NCBI GenBank assembly: GCA_947626195.1
Contig: CANQRF010000016.1
Coordinates: forward strand, 1 to 42,814
Source of the DNA: an uncultured Eggerthellaceae bacterium
GTDB taxonomy: Bacteria > Actinomycetota > Coriobacteriia > Coriobacteriales > Eggerthellaceae
DNA length: 42,814 nt
Reading direction: 5' to 3'
Positions within the stretch are counted from its first letter, which is position 1, and every line of letters starts with the position of its first letter. A program made the position numbers and the translations under genes. Positions 1 through 8,277 of the stretch are shown here, piece after piece. The notes below the pieces were generated by a model that saw only the letters and a program-made list of their open reading frames with translations, was not told the origin of the DNA and made no database searches.

Positions 1-85
1 TAAAGAGACGCTGCCGCTGCGTTGGAAGCGGTGGGTGCCACACCCAAAAACAGTGGCAGAAAGAATATACGAGGAGGGATTTCTC

Positions 86-2017
86 ATGGAGGAAATCAAA
101 CAAGAGATGCCGCAAGGTGTGTCACGCCGCTCTTTCCTCAAAGGCGCAGTACTTACCAGTTTGGGCGCTGCGGCAGCAAGTATGATTGCTGGATGCGCTC
201 CCCAACAAAGCAGTAGTGCAGCTACGGAAACCAATGCAGGCGGCGAAGCAGCCGGTAGCGGCGCGTCAGCCGATGGCTCGGCCAATCCGTCGTGGCTGGG
301 TGAGCGACCGACTGTCGAAGAGAGTGAGGTGGTCAATACTGTTGACACTGAGCTTCTGGTTATCGGTGGTGGCGAAAGTGGCGTTTGCGCAGCACGCCGT
401 GCAGCAGAATTGGGCATGAAGGTGGTCGTGATGGAGAAGCAGGCCGATGAGACCTGGGCTCCCATCGGATGCGACGTGGGAACCGTCAACTCGAGCTTCT
501 ATCTCGGAACCGGCGCAGAGCCGGTAGATGAGATGCAGGTGCTCAATGAATGGCAACTGCGCACATACTGCCGTTCCATGCCATCGGTCGCAAAGATGTA
601 TGCCACTCGTTCCGGCGAGGCCTATGATTGGGTATGCTCGCTTGCTCCTGCCGATGAACTCGAAGAATACCAAGTGTATTACAGCTTCCCTAATGGACGA
701 AACAAGATCGCAGTGAACCACAGCGGCTACACCTCATTCCCGGGAACTGTTTCGCATCGTGACTTCAACAATAAACTGGGCAACGGGGAAAACCAACCAG
801 CTTGGGGTCCCATCCTGCGTTACAGCATCGACAAATCTATCGACCTCGGTGCCGAATGGCTCTGGGGTACAACGGCCATCGTTCTTATTCAAGATGAGGA
901 TGGAAACGTTACCGGTGCTTATGGCGACGGACCCGATGGCATTGTGCAGGTGAATGCTAAAGCAGTGCTATTGGCATGCGGTGACTTCTCGGGCAACGGC
1001 GAAATGGTTCTGGCTCTGAATGACGAAGTCCGTCAGATGGCAGAGACGTCGGACATCGATACATCTGACCCCTCCGGATTCATGGGCATGGGGCAGGACG
1101 GTATGGGTCAGAAGCTTGCTTGCTGGGCAGGTGGTGTTATGGAACCGGGCCCGCGCGCTGCCATGAACTTTGGAAACGGCATGGGTGCGCCAGGACTTAC
1201 GGCCATTGGCAACTATCCGGTGTTTGGTCCTGACGGAAAGCGCTTTTACAATGATGCGCAACTGCAATTTGGTGGTCAGGGTTTCTTTGCTCGCCGTGCG
1301 CGTGGTGAAATGATGTGCACCATCGCTGACGGCAAGTGGGAGCAAAACATCATGAATCAAGGCTATGAGCACAATATGTCATCGACGACATGTGCGCGTG
1401 AGTGGGATTTGGTGAAGCAGGATTTGGCGAATTACATCACTGGCCCCGACGGCTTCGAGGTGTATGGATTCACCGGTTATGGGATGAATAAATCGAAGAT
1501 GTACGCTGCTGAAACACTTGACGAGCTGGCTGACATCCTTGGCTACGAAGGCGAAGCCAAGCAGGGTCTTCTTGACGAAATCGCGCACTACAACGAGATG
1601 TGCGCCGCCGGCAAGGACACCGACTGGGGCCGTGACGCCGATCTGATGAATCCGCTTGATACACCGCCGTTCTTCGGTGTGTCTTCTACCGCCGATAAGA
1701 ACAGGGTTGCAAGCGGCATGGTTCAGATGTCAGGCGTTTTGGTCAACGATAATCTTCAGGTGCGTCGTGCTGATGACAGCATCATCAAGGGCCTGTACGC
1801 CTGCGGCAACACCGCTGGTGGGCGTTATTCGGTGCAATACCATACGCTTATGGCAGGCAACTCGGTAGGATTGGCTATTACGCAGGGCTATTGCGCTGGC
1901 GAGCACATCGCTGAGCATCTTGATGAGGACTTGGCTTTTGCCGATGAATATGAGACGACGTTGGCTGAATTAGCTGAGGCTCGCGCCAATCAACCTGCAG
2001 GTGGCCCGCCGATGTAG
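86..2017 (+). CDS. Tat-exported FAD-dependent fumarate-reductase-like oxidoreductase
   Basis: A 643-residue flavoprotein of the FAD-binding 2 family (fumarate reductase/urocanate reductase-like). ATG 86 is chosen because GAGGAGGG lies 7 bases before it; an in-frame GTG at 35 has no such site. The N-terminus carries a twin-arginine signal (SRRSFLKGA) and then a lipobox-like IAGC, so the mature protein is probably a lipid-anchored extracytoplasmic enzyme. A dinucleotide-binding motif (VIGGGESGVCAARRA) begins the FAD domain near residue 100. The C-terminal CGNTAGGRYSVQYHTLMAG segment is the usual FAD-closing region of the family. Such proteins reduce activated C=C bonds as terminal electron acceptors, and Eggerthellaceae carry many paralogues. 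The substrate cannot be read from sequence. No heme-binding CxxCH motif is present, so electrons must come from a separate donor. A HemW-like gene follows on the same strand. Confidence 0.88.
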   Translation: MEEIKQEMPQGVSRRSFLKGAVLTSLGAAAASMIAGCAPQQSSSAATETNAGGEAAGSGASADGSANPSWLGERPTVEESEVVNTVDTELLVIGGGESGVCAARRAAELGMKVVVMEKQADETWAPIGCDVGTVNSSFYLGTGAEPVDEMQVLNEWQLRTYCRSMPSVAKMYATRSGEAYDWVCSLAPADELEEYQVYYSFPNGRNKIAVNHSGYTSFPGTVSHRDFNNKLGNGENQPAWGPILRYSIDKSIDLGAEWLWGTTAIVLIQDEDGNVTGAYGDGPDGIVQVNAKAVLLACGDFSGNGEMVLALNDEVRQMAETSDIDTSDPSGFMGMGQDGMGQKLACWAGGVMEPGPRAAMNFGNGMGAPGLTAIGNYPVFGPDGKRFYNDAQLQFGGQGFFARRARGEMMCTIADGKWEQNIMNQGYEHNMSSTTCAREWDLVKQDLANYITGPDGFEVYGFTGYGMNKSKMYAAETLDELADILGYEGEAKQGLLDEIAHYNEMCAAGKDTDWGRDADLMNPLDTPPFFGVSSTADKNRVASGMVQMSGVLVNDNLQVRRADDSIIKGLYACGNTAGGRYSVQYHTLMAGNSVGLAITQGYCAGEHIAEHLDEDLAFADEYETTLAELAEARANQPAGGPPM

Positions 2018-2151
2018 GATTTTAACGATCGAATCCGGCGACAAGAACAGAGTAAATAAACCAAATCGAGCGGCGTCGGCAGTGTTTGTCGGTGCCGCCG
2101 ATTAAACTGAGCATCATGAAGTGTGCAAGGAACAATGAGGGGGAGGGGTTT

Positions 2152-3255
2152 ATGCAAGAACAGTCACCAACGTGCGAAGTATTTTTTCGGCTTCCATTTG
2201 TGGTACATGCTGCCGGAGCATTAGATGAAGGTCTCTATGCGGGTACGGAGTCGGCAGTCAAACATGCGTATCTGGATGCGGTTCTCGAAGAGGTACGCGG
2301 TTTTGTCGCTGATACCGGAGATGTAGGCGCAAAGGTGGGCAGCGTAACGTTGGGCGGTGGATCGTTGAGTGCGTTTCCTGCTGACGAAGTCCGTCGGTTT
2401 TTTCGTGAGGTTGCTCGTATTATGGCGCTGCCGCGCTCTACGCCGGTATTTGCGCAAATAGACCCGGGTCTGTTTTCTGTCGGCCATGCTGCTGAGCTGA
2501 AGGCGTTTGGCCAACCCCACATAGACATTCGTTACTTTACGAGCGACCTTACCGAAGGCGAGCTGTTAGGTTGCTCTGTATCTGAAGCAGAAATGCAAAA
2601 GACCGACATGGTTCTTGAGCATTCCGGAATTTCCGATGTCGGCATGCGCATCGTAGTGGGGCTTCGCGGGCAGAGTGAAAAGGCTCTCATAAAAACGTTG
2701 AGCACGGCTCGTCGTTCAACTGTCCATCGTTTCGACCTTGTTCCTCTTTCTCTCGATCATCCACTTGCTGCACCTCTCGAAGAGACATCAACGCTTTACG
2801 ACTGCGCTTACGATTGGTTAGAGAATCATGGATACCATCGACGTACTGCGCTTCATTTTGCCCAAGATGGACACGAGAACCCCCTTGCGTTGTGGTGGTA
2901 TACGCCGCTTGAGCGCGATAACGATCATGCCGTTCTTGCTTTTGGATGCGGAGCTTTGTCGTGTTTCGATGGCATGATGTGGATGAATACAGGCGACGTC
3001 AATCATTACATTCGTTCATGTAATGATCCTCAGGCTATTACCGAAAGCGTTGTCACGCTCGATGAACCTTCTCGTCGTCTCCGAGAGAGAATGAATGAAC
3101 TTTATCACTGCGGCTGGATCCATAACGATGTTTGCGATGAATCGCTTGTAGAAGAAGGGCTCCTCGCACGGAAGGGCGACGAGGTCGCACTCACTACAAA
3201 AGGATGCCTACTGATCCCCGAAGTTTTTCGTCGCCTTGTAAATAGCAGCGTTTAG
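2152..3255 (+). CDS. HemW/coproporphyrinogen-oxidase-like protein lacking the radical-SAM cysteines
   Basis: A 367-residue protein with the HemW layout: an N-terminal strand plus PF box, a GGGS loop matching the SAM-binding GGGTPS, a middle barrel, an AFGCGALSCF segment matching the HemW GxGAHS region, and a C-terminal winged-helix-like tail. Where HemW has PFCVHKCPYCDF, this protein has PFVVHAAGALDE, so all three [4Fe-4S] cysteines are replaced (V17, A21, L24) without disturbing the flanking residues. It therefore should not do radical chemistry. HemW proteins bind and deliver heme, so a cofactor-handling role is possible, but that is inference. ATG 2152 follows GGGGGAGGGG. It lies 134 bases after the flavoprotein, on the same strand and possibly in the same transcript. 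The open frame is full length, which argues against recent decay. Confidence 0.7.
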   Translation: MQEQSPTCEVFFRLPFVVHAAGALDEGLYAGTESAVKHAYLDAVLEEVRGFVADTGDVGAKVGSVTLGGGSLSAFPADEVRRFFREVARIMALPRSTPVFAQIDPGLFSVGHAAELKAFGQPHIDIRYFTSDLTEGELLGCSVSEAEMQKTDMVLEHSGISDVGMRIVVGLRGQSEKALIKTLSTARRSTVHRFDLVPLSLDHPLAAPLEETSTLYDCAYDWLENHGYHRRTALHFAQDGHENPLALWWYTPLERDNDHAVLAFGCGALSCFDGMMWMNTGDVNHYIRSCNDPQAITESVVTLDEPSRRLRERMNELYHCGWIHNDVCDESLVEEGLLARKGDEVALTTKGCLLIPEVFRRLVNSSV

Positions 3256-3437
3256 AGGTGTTACGCGAGGGATTATTGAATTCTATAGCCGCTTTTCGTT
3301 GTGTAGTCCATAATGTAGCTCCTATTCCAGACCCAATCCTTGAGCCACTTTATGCGTCAACTTCATTGAATGAAAAATCAGAAGTACAGGGCGAACACAG
3401 CGCTACCTTTCGTTAAATATTATTGTGAAACAAAATA

Positions 3438-3638
3438 TTATCGAAGGATATGGGCTTGAGGAAGCCGAAAAGGCATTGGCCCGGGATTGCCTCCAAAAAG
3501 AGGCATCCACACGCGTTTCTCCGGAGGAAGGAACACTCCCGATGCCTTGATGACGTTGCTGTGCCCTTCGGCAAAGGCGAGGTCGGGCGCTATGCACACG
3601 TTGCCCGTATGGAAAACATGGATCCTTGTGGTTGCCAT
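3438..3638 (-). pseudogene. N-terminal fragment of a metallo-beta-lactamase-fold (lactonase-like) hydrolase
   Basis: The minus strand starts with ATG 3638 behind a good GAAAGGAG site and encodes MATTRIHVFHTGNVCIAPDL, typical of the first strands of AHL-lactonase-like metallo-beta-lactamase proteins (family resemblance by eye). The frame ends after 66 residues, before the HxHxDH metal site could appear, and only about 180 bases remain before the neighbouring gene. The rest of 3256-3729 (474 bases) shows no other gene. I call it a truncated remnant. A short independent peptide is less likely. Confidence 0.5.
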
Positions 3639-3729
3639 TTGCGGAAGCTCCTTTCATGACGAGCTCCTGACAAATTCTGCCAGCCTGTCAGATGGATAGA
3701 TAAAAAGCCGTCACTATAGCGCCAAAGTG

Positions 3730-4260
3730 TTAGAGTGCGGTGCCGTGGGTGGGGACGAAGAGCCTGCTCATGTCAACGCCCTCATGTTCTAGAAGCCACA
3801 CTTTGCGGGGCATACCGCCACCGTAGCCGGTGAGGTTTCCGTTTGCCCCGATCACGCGGTGGCAGGGGATGATGATTGATATCGGGTTGTGGCCGACGGC
3901 TCCTCCCACGGCGATGGCAGAGGCTTTCATTCCCTCTTTCTTAAGCGCGCTTGAGATGGCACCGTAGGTCGTCAGCTCGCCATAGGGAATCTCAAGCAGC
4001 TTTTTCCAGACCGCGCAGCGAAAAGCGCTTCCGCGAGGCGCGAGCGGCACGCCCGTGACGGAGGGGTTCTTTTCGGCGAAGTAGTCATCCAGCCAATCGC
4101 GCATCTCGGGAATGCCGCCGGCGTTCTCGTCATGCACGAGCTCTTCTACATCCACACCGTCGCGGAAGCGTTGCCCCTCAATCCAAAGGCCGCAAATTGA
4201 CTTCCCATCACTGATCAGCGTAAGGGGAGCAAGCGGGGAATCGTATTCGCTATAGAACAT
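3730..4260 (-). CDS. ogt: Methylated-DNA--protein-cysteine S-methyltransferase
   Basis: Suicide repair protein that moves the alkyl group from O6-alkylguanine in DNA to its own cysteine. The acceptor motif IIPCHRVIG is intact, with Cys133 in this numbering, and the helix-turn-helix region (PYGELTTYGAIS) precedes it. The start at 4260 (MFYSEYDSPLAPLTL) gives 176 residues and matches the usual Ogt N-terminus. Upstream in-frame ATGs at 4326 and 4293 would add non-homologous residues. It is divergent from the VapBC-type pair that follows, with about 140 bases between them. No partner gene such as ada or alkA is adjacent. Confidence 0.92.
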   Translation of the reverse strand: MFYSEYDSPLAPLTLISDGKSICGLWIEGQRFRDGVDVEELVHDENAGGIPEMRDWLDDYFAEKNPSVTGVPLAPRGSAFRCAVWKKLLEIPYGELTTYGAISSALKKEGMKASAIAVGGAVGHNPISIIIPCHRVIGANGNLTGYGGGMPRKVWLLEHEGVDMSRLFVPTHGTAL

Positions 4261-4363
4261 CGGCGCTCTTTCGTAAATGGTGGGTAATCGCATTTCGTGA
4301 ATTGCCATATGAGCTGAAAAAATCATAGTACCAATAAAATGCTTTTCAGTGTATGTGTGATTA

Positions 4364-4388
4364 ACTATACTTGTAAAACAAGTATAGT
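4364..4388. promoter_or_regulatory. Perfect 10-bp inverted repeat, operator of the toxin-antitoxin operon
   Basis: ACTATACTTG and CAAGTATAGT form a perfect inverted repeat around TAAAA. The left arm contains TATACT, a good -10 box, with TTTTCA 17 bases upstream as a weak -35. A repressor bound here would block the promoter. This is the usual place for autoregulation by a ribbon-helix-helix antitoxin and its toxin complex. The antitoxin ATG lies 16 bases beyond the right arm, behind GAAGGAAGG. Confidence 0.75.
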
Positions 4389-4403
4389 GAAGGAAGGATT
4401 CCT

Positions 4404-4652
4404 ATGCCGCAACTTTCGCTTTATCTTGATGAACCGACGATGGAGATGTTGAAAGAGCGTTCGCGGCGTTCACGCCTCTCGCTCTCGAAATATGCTGCGA
4501 AACTAATACAAAATGAAGGATCATCGCAGGGATGGCCGAGAGGTTATTGGGAGCGCGTGTATGGGTCTTTGAAGGACCCAACCTTTGTCGTGCCTGATGA
4601 AGTGGCAGTTCCTCTCGATGATATACAGCTCTTTGACGATGAGAGAATTTGA
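4404..4652 (+). CDS. VapB-type ribbon-helix-helix antitoxin
   Basis: An 82-residue protein. Residues 1-40 (PQLSLYLDEPTMEMLKERS, then LSLSKYAAKLI) have the strand-helix-helix pattern of ribbon-helix-helix DNA-binding antitoxins. The remaining acidic segment, ending in VPLDDIQLFDDERI, is the kind of tail that wraps around a PIN toxin and blocks its active site. The start follows GAAGGAAGG. A PIN-domain gene begins 9 bases after the stop. By analogy with VapBC systems it should neutralise the toxin and, with it, repress the operon at the palindrome just upstream. Confidence 0.8.
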   Translation: MPQLSLYLDEPTMEMLKERSRRSRLSLSKYAAKLIQNEGSSQGWPRGYWERVYGSLKDPTFVVPDEVAVPLDDIQLFDDERI

Positions 4653-4661
4653 CGAATACGG

Positions 4662-5075
4662 ATGACCATGTATTTGCTTGATTCCGATACGTGTATTGAA
4701 TTGATGCGTGGCAATCTTCCTCACGCCTACGAGCTTATGAGGAAGTCATCTCCTGCGTTGTTTGGGATTCCGACGGTTGTTGAGGCGGAGTTGTTCTTCG
4801 GAGCGGCGAACAGCGCTCATCCTGAGGAAGGGCGCTATCTTGTTGAGTCGTTCCTTGAGCCTTTTGCAACTGTCCCTTTCGATTCGCGTTGCGCAGCGCA
4901 CTATGCGGCTATCCGTTATGATCTGAAGCAGCGCGGTTGCATGATTGGCGCCAATGATCTGTTGATAGCCGCTACGGCGCTTTCGCAGGCGGCGGTGCTC
5001 GTCACGAACAACGTCAGCGAATTCTGCCGCGTGAAATCACTTCATGTGGAGTCGTGGGCGGAAGTTAGCGTGTAG
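4662..5075 (+). CDS. vapC: PIN-domain toxin, VapC type
   Basis: A 137-residue PIN-domain ribonuclease. The conserved acidic residues are visible: Asp near the start (YLLDSDTCIE), Glu in VVEAELFFG, Asp in GANDLLIAA, and the TNNVSEF segment near the end. VapC toxins are Mg2+-dependent endoribonucleases that cut tRNA or rRNA; the target here is unknown. Two start codons are possible, ATG 4662 and ATG 4668, and neither has a strong ribosome site, so translation is probably coupled to the antitoxin 9 bases upstream. All catalytic acids appear present, so the toxin is probably active. Confidence 0.88.
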   Translation: MTMYLLDSDTCIELMRGNLPHAYELMRKSSPALFGIPTVVEAELFFGAANSAHPEEGRYLVESFLEPFATVPFDSRCAAHYAAIRYDLKQRGCMIGANDLLIAATALSQAAVLVTNNVSEFCRVKSLHVESWAEVSV

Positions 5076-5174
5076 AGGGAGCCGCAGAATAGCCAAGCGT
5101 TCAGCACGCAGTGGATGTGCGACGAACACTCCCGACACTCCCGACGCGCCTGTCTCCAATTCCGCCGTTTCGTC

Positions 5175-7049
5175 TTATTCAGAAACGTCGGTATTGGCAG
5201 AATCTTCCGGTTGCGCATTGTCGGGCTGCACGAGAGCAAGCATGGCGGCACGTTCTTCCTCTATGGCCGCCACGATTTCATTGCGATATTCTTCGCGGTT
5301 GAGCGCTTCGTCTGCTTTGAGAAGAAGGTAATCGGACAGAAAACCGAAAGCAGTACCTGCGACGGCTCCGGCTGCTGTGCCAATGCCCGGCACAATCACC
5401 GTGCCAACGCTGCCGCCGACTGCCGCGCCAAGACCTCGCGAGGCTAGGGCATTGGTGAGTTTTGAGACGAGTTCTCTAAAGAAAGGTTTTGTAAGTGCTC
5501 TCTGTACGAGTTTTTTGCTTACGACGCCCGCTATCACGCCAGCACCGACACCGATGCCGAGGCGTTCTGACGCGTTCAAGAAAGTGTTTGTCGGCTCAAT
5601 CGATGACATAACGAGCGCTTGGCTCAAATTATCTTTCGTCTTTATCAACCAATCGGGAACATCGGTCACCTCATGCTCGGCCAGTTGCTCGCTCAGGTCG
5701 GTTTCGAGCGCCGTCGCTTGGTCAACATAGCTTTGAAGCGCCTCATTTAGCTGCGCATCATCGATGCCTTCATTTATCATTTCCCCAAGCTTCTGCTGCA
5801 TGCCCTCTTCCACCGTGCCGGTGAAAATCTGCGCAAGCCGCTCGTAGTCCGCGGGCAGGGTGTAGTACCAATCAAGGTAGGGATCCACGTTTTCAAGGCG
5901 TTTGTCATATGCCTCGTTGATGAGCGGAACGAGCGTTTCCTGTGCTTCGGCAGCAAGTTGCTCGGATTGTTCATGAGCCTCCGCCATGATTCTTTCAACG
6001 GCCTTCTGATCGTAATATTTGCCGTCGATCACGTAGACCGCAAGGTCGACTTGATCTTGAATGAGCTGCTCGGCGGCAGTATATTCTTCTGTCTCTGAAG
6101 CACGCGCAACGCCGAAATCGGCAATCAAGAAGCCGACGACGAGGATGGCTGGCAGCACACCGGCGACTGCCACGTATCGCTTTACGGGCAGGCTGTTTTT
6201 CCGCGCCTTCGCGTTGCGCTCGCCAGCGTTTTCCTTAGCGTTTTCTAGTGGCAGGAAAACGCGCCGCAGCTCGCTTGTTGGCAAGGAGCAGATGCCGATG
6301 AGGTTCGCCACACCAAAGAACGCTGCCGCGAAGATGACGACCCGTAAGACAAGGTACCCAGCAGCCGAAAACTCCGCTACCTTCGAGAGGCCGTAGGCGC
6401 TCAGCCCGTCGATAAGCGCACCATATCTCCCGATTTCGGCGAGCAAAACGGATGATGAACTGCTCAGTGGCTGCTGCGTTTGCGCAAAGGCCTCGGCAGC
6501 GGAGGAATAGCTGGCCACTGGCTCGAAAAGCATGATAAGCACGTTGATGATGCAGAGCACCGCGCCAACGATCAGCGAGCTTATCACCACAACGCGCGAG
6601 GTGCGAAACAGCGGCTCGTACTCTTTGCCAAGCACCTTGCCGAAAGCGTGCGATATGGCGAAGAAGAGCGGAATCGCCGCGATGATAAGAAGCCACTCGG
6701 CAAGCCCCCACGTGGGTGAGGCTGTGATAAGGCCGAATATACACGCAGCCGAAACGGTAAACGAAACAATGAGGCTGAAAACGCGTCCGTTGTTGATGCG
6801 CGAAAGCACGCCGCCCTCTTTGAGAATCAGCTGCTTTTGGATCTTTCTTACCACAACGTGGTATTCAACGCCGATAGCAGAGACAAAGGAAAGTGCTGCC
6901 CAGATGAGCGCGACGAAAAACGCGGGTATGTAGGCGACGATGCAGCTGATGAGAAAGAGCACGGCAACAAGAAGGCATGCCTTAACGAAAAAGGAAAGCC
7001 ACGGCACCCCGGAAAACCGTTTTGTAAGATTACGCACGTCAGTCTCCAT
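5175..7049 (-). CDS. Polytopic membrane protein with glycine-zipper C-terminus, function unknown
   Basis: A 624-residue protein that I do not recognise. The first half has about seven hydrophobic segments: two near residues 18-58, two around 90-140, and single ones near 150-175, 225-250 and 290-315. A long acidic, mostly helical region (about 320-480) follows, rich in E and Q. The C-terminal third has two glycine-rich hydrophobic stretches (LGIGVGAGVIAGVVSKK and GLGAAVGGSVGTVIVPGIG) resembling glycine zippers of membrane-inserting or pore-forming proteins. ATG 7049 has GAGGG six bases away. It is divergent from the Fic gene across a shared TATAAT region. A transport, signalling or envelope role is possible but unproven. 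Confidence 0.75.
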   Translation of the reverse strand: METDVRNLTKRFSGVPWLSFFVKACLLVAVLFLISCIVAYIPAFFVALIWAALSFVSAIGVEYHVVVRKIQKQLILKEGGVLSRINNGRVFSLIVSFTVSAACIFGLITASPTWGLAEWLLIIAAIPLFFAISHAFGKVLGKEYEPLFRTSRVVVISSLIVGAVLCIINVLIMLFEPVASYSSAAEAFAQTQQPLSSSSSVLLAEIGRYGALIDGLSAYGLSKVAEFSAAGYLVLRVVIFAAAFFGVANLIGICSLPTSELRRVFLPLENAKENAGERNAKARKNSLPVKRYVAVAGVLPAILVVGFLIADFGVARASETEEYTAAEQLIQDQVDLAVYVIDGKYYDQKAVERIMAEAHEQSEQLAAEAQETLVPLINEAYDKRLENVDPYLDWYYTLPADYERLAQIFTGTVEEGMQQKLGEMINEGIDDAQLNEALQSYVDQATALETDLSEQLAEHEVTDVPDWLIKTKDNLSQALVMSSIEPTNTFLNASERLGIGVGAGVIAGVVSKKLVQRALTKPFFRELVSKLTNALASRGLGAAVGGSVGTVIVPGIGTAAGAVAGTAFGFLSDYLLLKADEALNREEYRNEIVAAIEEERAAMLALVQPDNAQPEDSANTDVSE

Positions 7050-7167
7050 GCAAAGCCCTCTTTCTTGTCGTCTTCGTTGGGTTCATTATACGCTGAGTGT
7101 TCAGGGTTCCCCCAAACGCGTCTGAGCTGCGCATTGGAGGGCCTCTCCACCATTAGCACCTGAGGCA

Positions 7168-7186
7168 TTATAATCTTGCGCGCAAG
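7168..7186. promoter_or_regulatory. Bidirectional -10 box and palindrome between the membrane protein and fic genes
   Basis: ATTATAAT (7167-7174) reads as TATAAT on both strands, so it can serve both divergent genes. Directly beside it is the perfect 12-base palindrome CTTGCGCGCAAG (7175-7186), which would overlap the transcription start of the Fic gene and could be an operator. No convincing -35 box is visible on either side. Confidence 0.4.
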
Positions 7187-7272
7187 TCTTATTGCCATTG
7201 GCAAATAGGCTTTGGCTTGACCAAGTCGATTAGCTCCAACGGAATGATTCGACGAGAAAGGCTTTCGCGTAG

Positions 7273-8163
7273 ATGACTGCTGACAGCAAAGATATATTCG
7301 AATACGAGCCGGCGACGGGGCTAGAGAGCGAAGCTGATCGGCGGCGTTATTGGGCCGTTGCAATTGGGCTGCAGGCAGTAGATGGCCTCGAGGTTTCCAG
7401 CTATCTTCATGAGGTATCCGACGCATACGTGAAGGGTAGTTACAGCCTCGAGAAGGCGGGAGAGCTCCTTCGCGATTACCACAAAGAGAACCCTGACAAG
7501 CTCCACGAAGAGGCCGATTTGGTGAGCCAGCGCATCGTTGAGCTGCTGTCCTCAAAGGCATTTGCGCTGAATGCTGATTTCCTCCGCACGATCCATGCGT
7601 ATCTTTTCCAAGACCTTGATGAGAGCATCTATCATCCGGGCGCCTTCAAAGAAGAGCGGATGATCAAGCAGGAGGAAATCCTCAATGGCGATAGCGTTCT
7701 TTATGCTGATCCGCTTACCTATGAGGCATCGCTCACCGCGGCCTTTGCGCGCGAGATCGGAAAGAACTACGGGGCGTTTGGCGAAGAAGAACTCAATGAT
7801 TTTTGCCAAGCAATCGCCTTTCTCTGGCAGATTCATCCGTTTTACGAGGGCAACACGCGTACGGTCGCAGTGTTTTCGGCACTGTATCTCAACTATCTGG
7901 GATTCGATGTGTCGAATGAGCCTTTCGAGCATTATTCCCGCTATTACCGCGATGCTCTTGTGCGGGCGACATATCGAAATGCCGCTGCGAAGATCTTTCC
8001 CGATTATACGTTCCTCAATAACTTCTATGAAAACGCGAGCGGCATCGCGAACCATGAGCTGCGCCGCTCAGACCTTGTGTGTCCTGCCCTCTTTGACGAC
8101 CCATCGCTTCTGCGCAACGTGAGCCCAAGCCGCGCGTTGAGGCGCAAATCTCAAGAACGCTGA
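7273..8163 (+). CDS. Fic-domain protein with VbhA-like N-terminal antitoxin domain
   Basis: A 296-residue Fic protein. The core motif HPFYEGNTR lies at residues 188-196, with the catalytic His, the acidic Glu and the final Arg intact, so AMP transfer from ATP to hydroxyl side chains is chemically possible. The N-terminal 70 residues (AVAIGLQAVDGLEVSSYLHE and then YVKGSYSLEKAGELL) resemble the VbhA antitoxin fold, which normally supplies the inhibitory helix motif S/TxxxEG. Here the matching positions read L-QAV-DG, so Glu is Asp and the Ser/Thr is missing. The usual inhibition may be weakened or work differently. The upstream AAAGG site is 11 bases from ATG 7273. Confidence 0.85.
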   Translation: MTADSKDIFEYEPATGLESEADRRRYWAVAIGLQAVDGLEVSSYLHEVSDAYVKGSYSLEKAGELLRDYHKENPDKLHEEADLVSQRIVELLSSKAFALNADFLRTIHAYLFQDLDESIYHPGAFKEERMIKQEEILNGDSVLYADPLTYEASLTAAFAREIGKNYGAFGEEELNDFCQAIAFLWQIHPFYEGNTRTVAVFSALYLNYLGFDVSNEPFEHYSRYYRDALVRATYRNAAAKIFPDYTFLNNFYENASGIANHELRRSDLVCPALFDDPSLLRNVSPSRALRRKSQER

Positions 8164-8203
8164 AGCGCGAAGACCACGCGCCTGAGGGCATTGGCGCATC
8201 GCG

Positions 8204-8243
8204 CCTTAAAGCGCGAACTTCCTCCGCATACCTTAAAGCGCGA
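8204..8243 (+). repeat. Short direct repeat between convergent genes
   Basis: The 13-mer CCTTAAAGCGCGA occurs at 8204-8216 and again at 8231-8243, with a shorter AAGCGCGA at 8163-8170. It lies in the 114-base gap between the convergent Fic and cupin genes. No terminator-like hairpin followed by a T-run is seen there. Confidence 0.5.
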
Positions 8244-8277
8244 GCTTTTCGATAACTGCACTGCCCATGAGCGCTGT

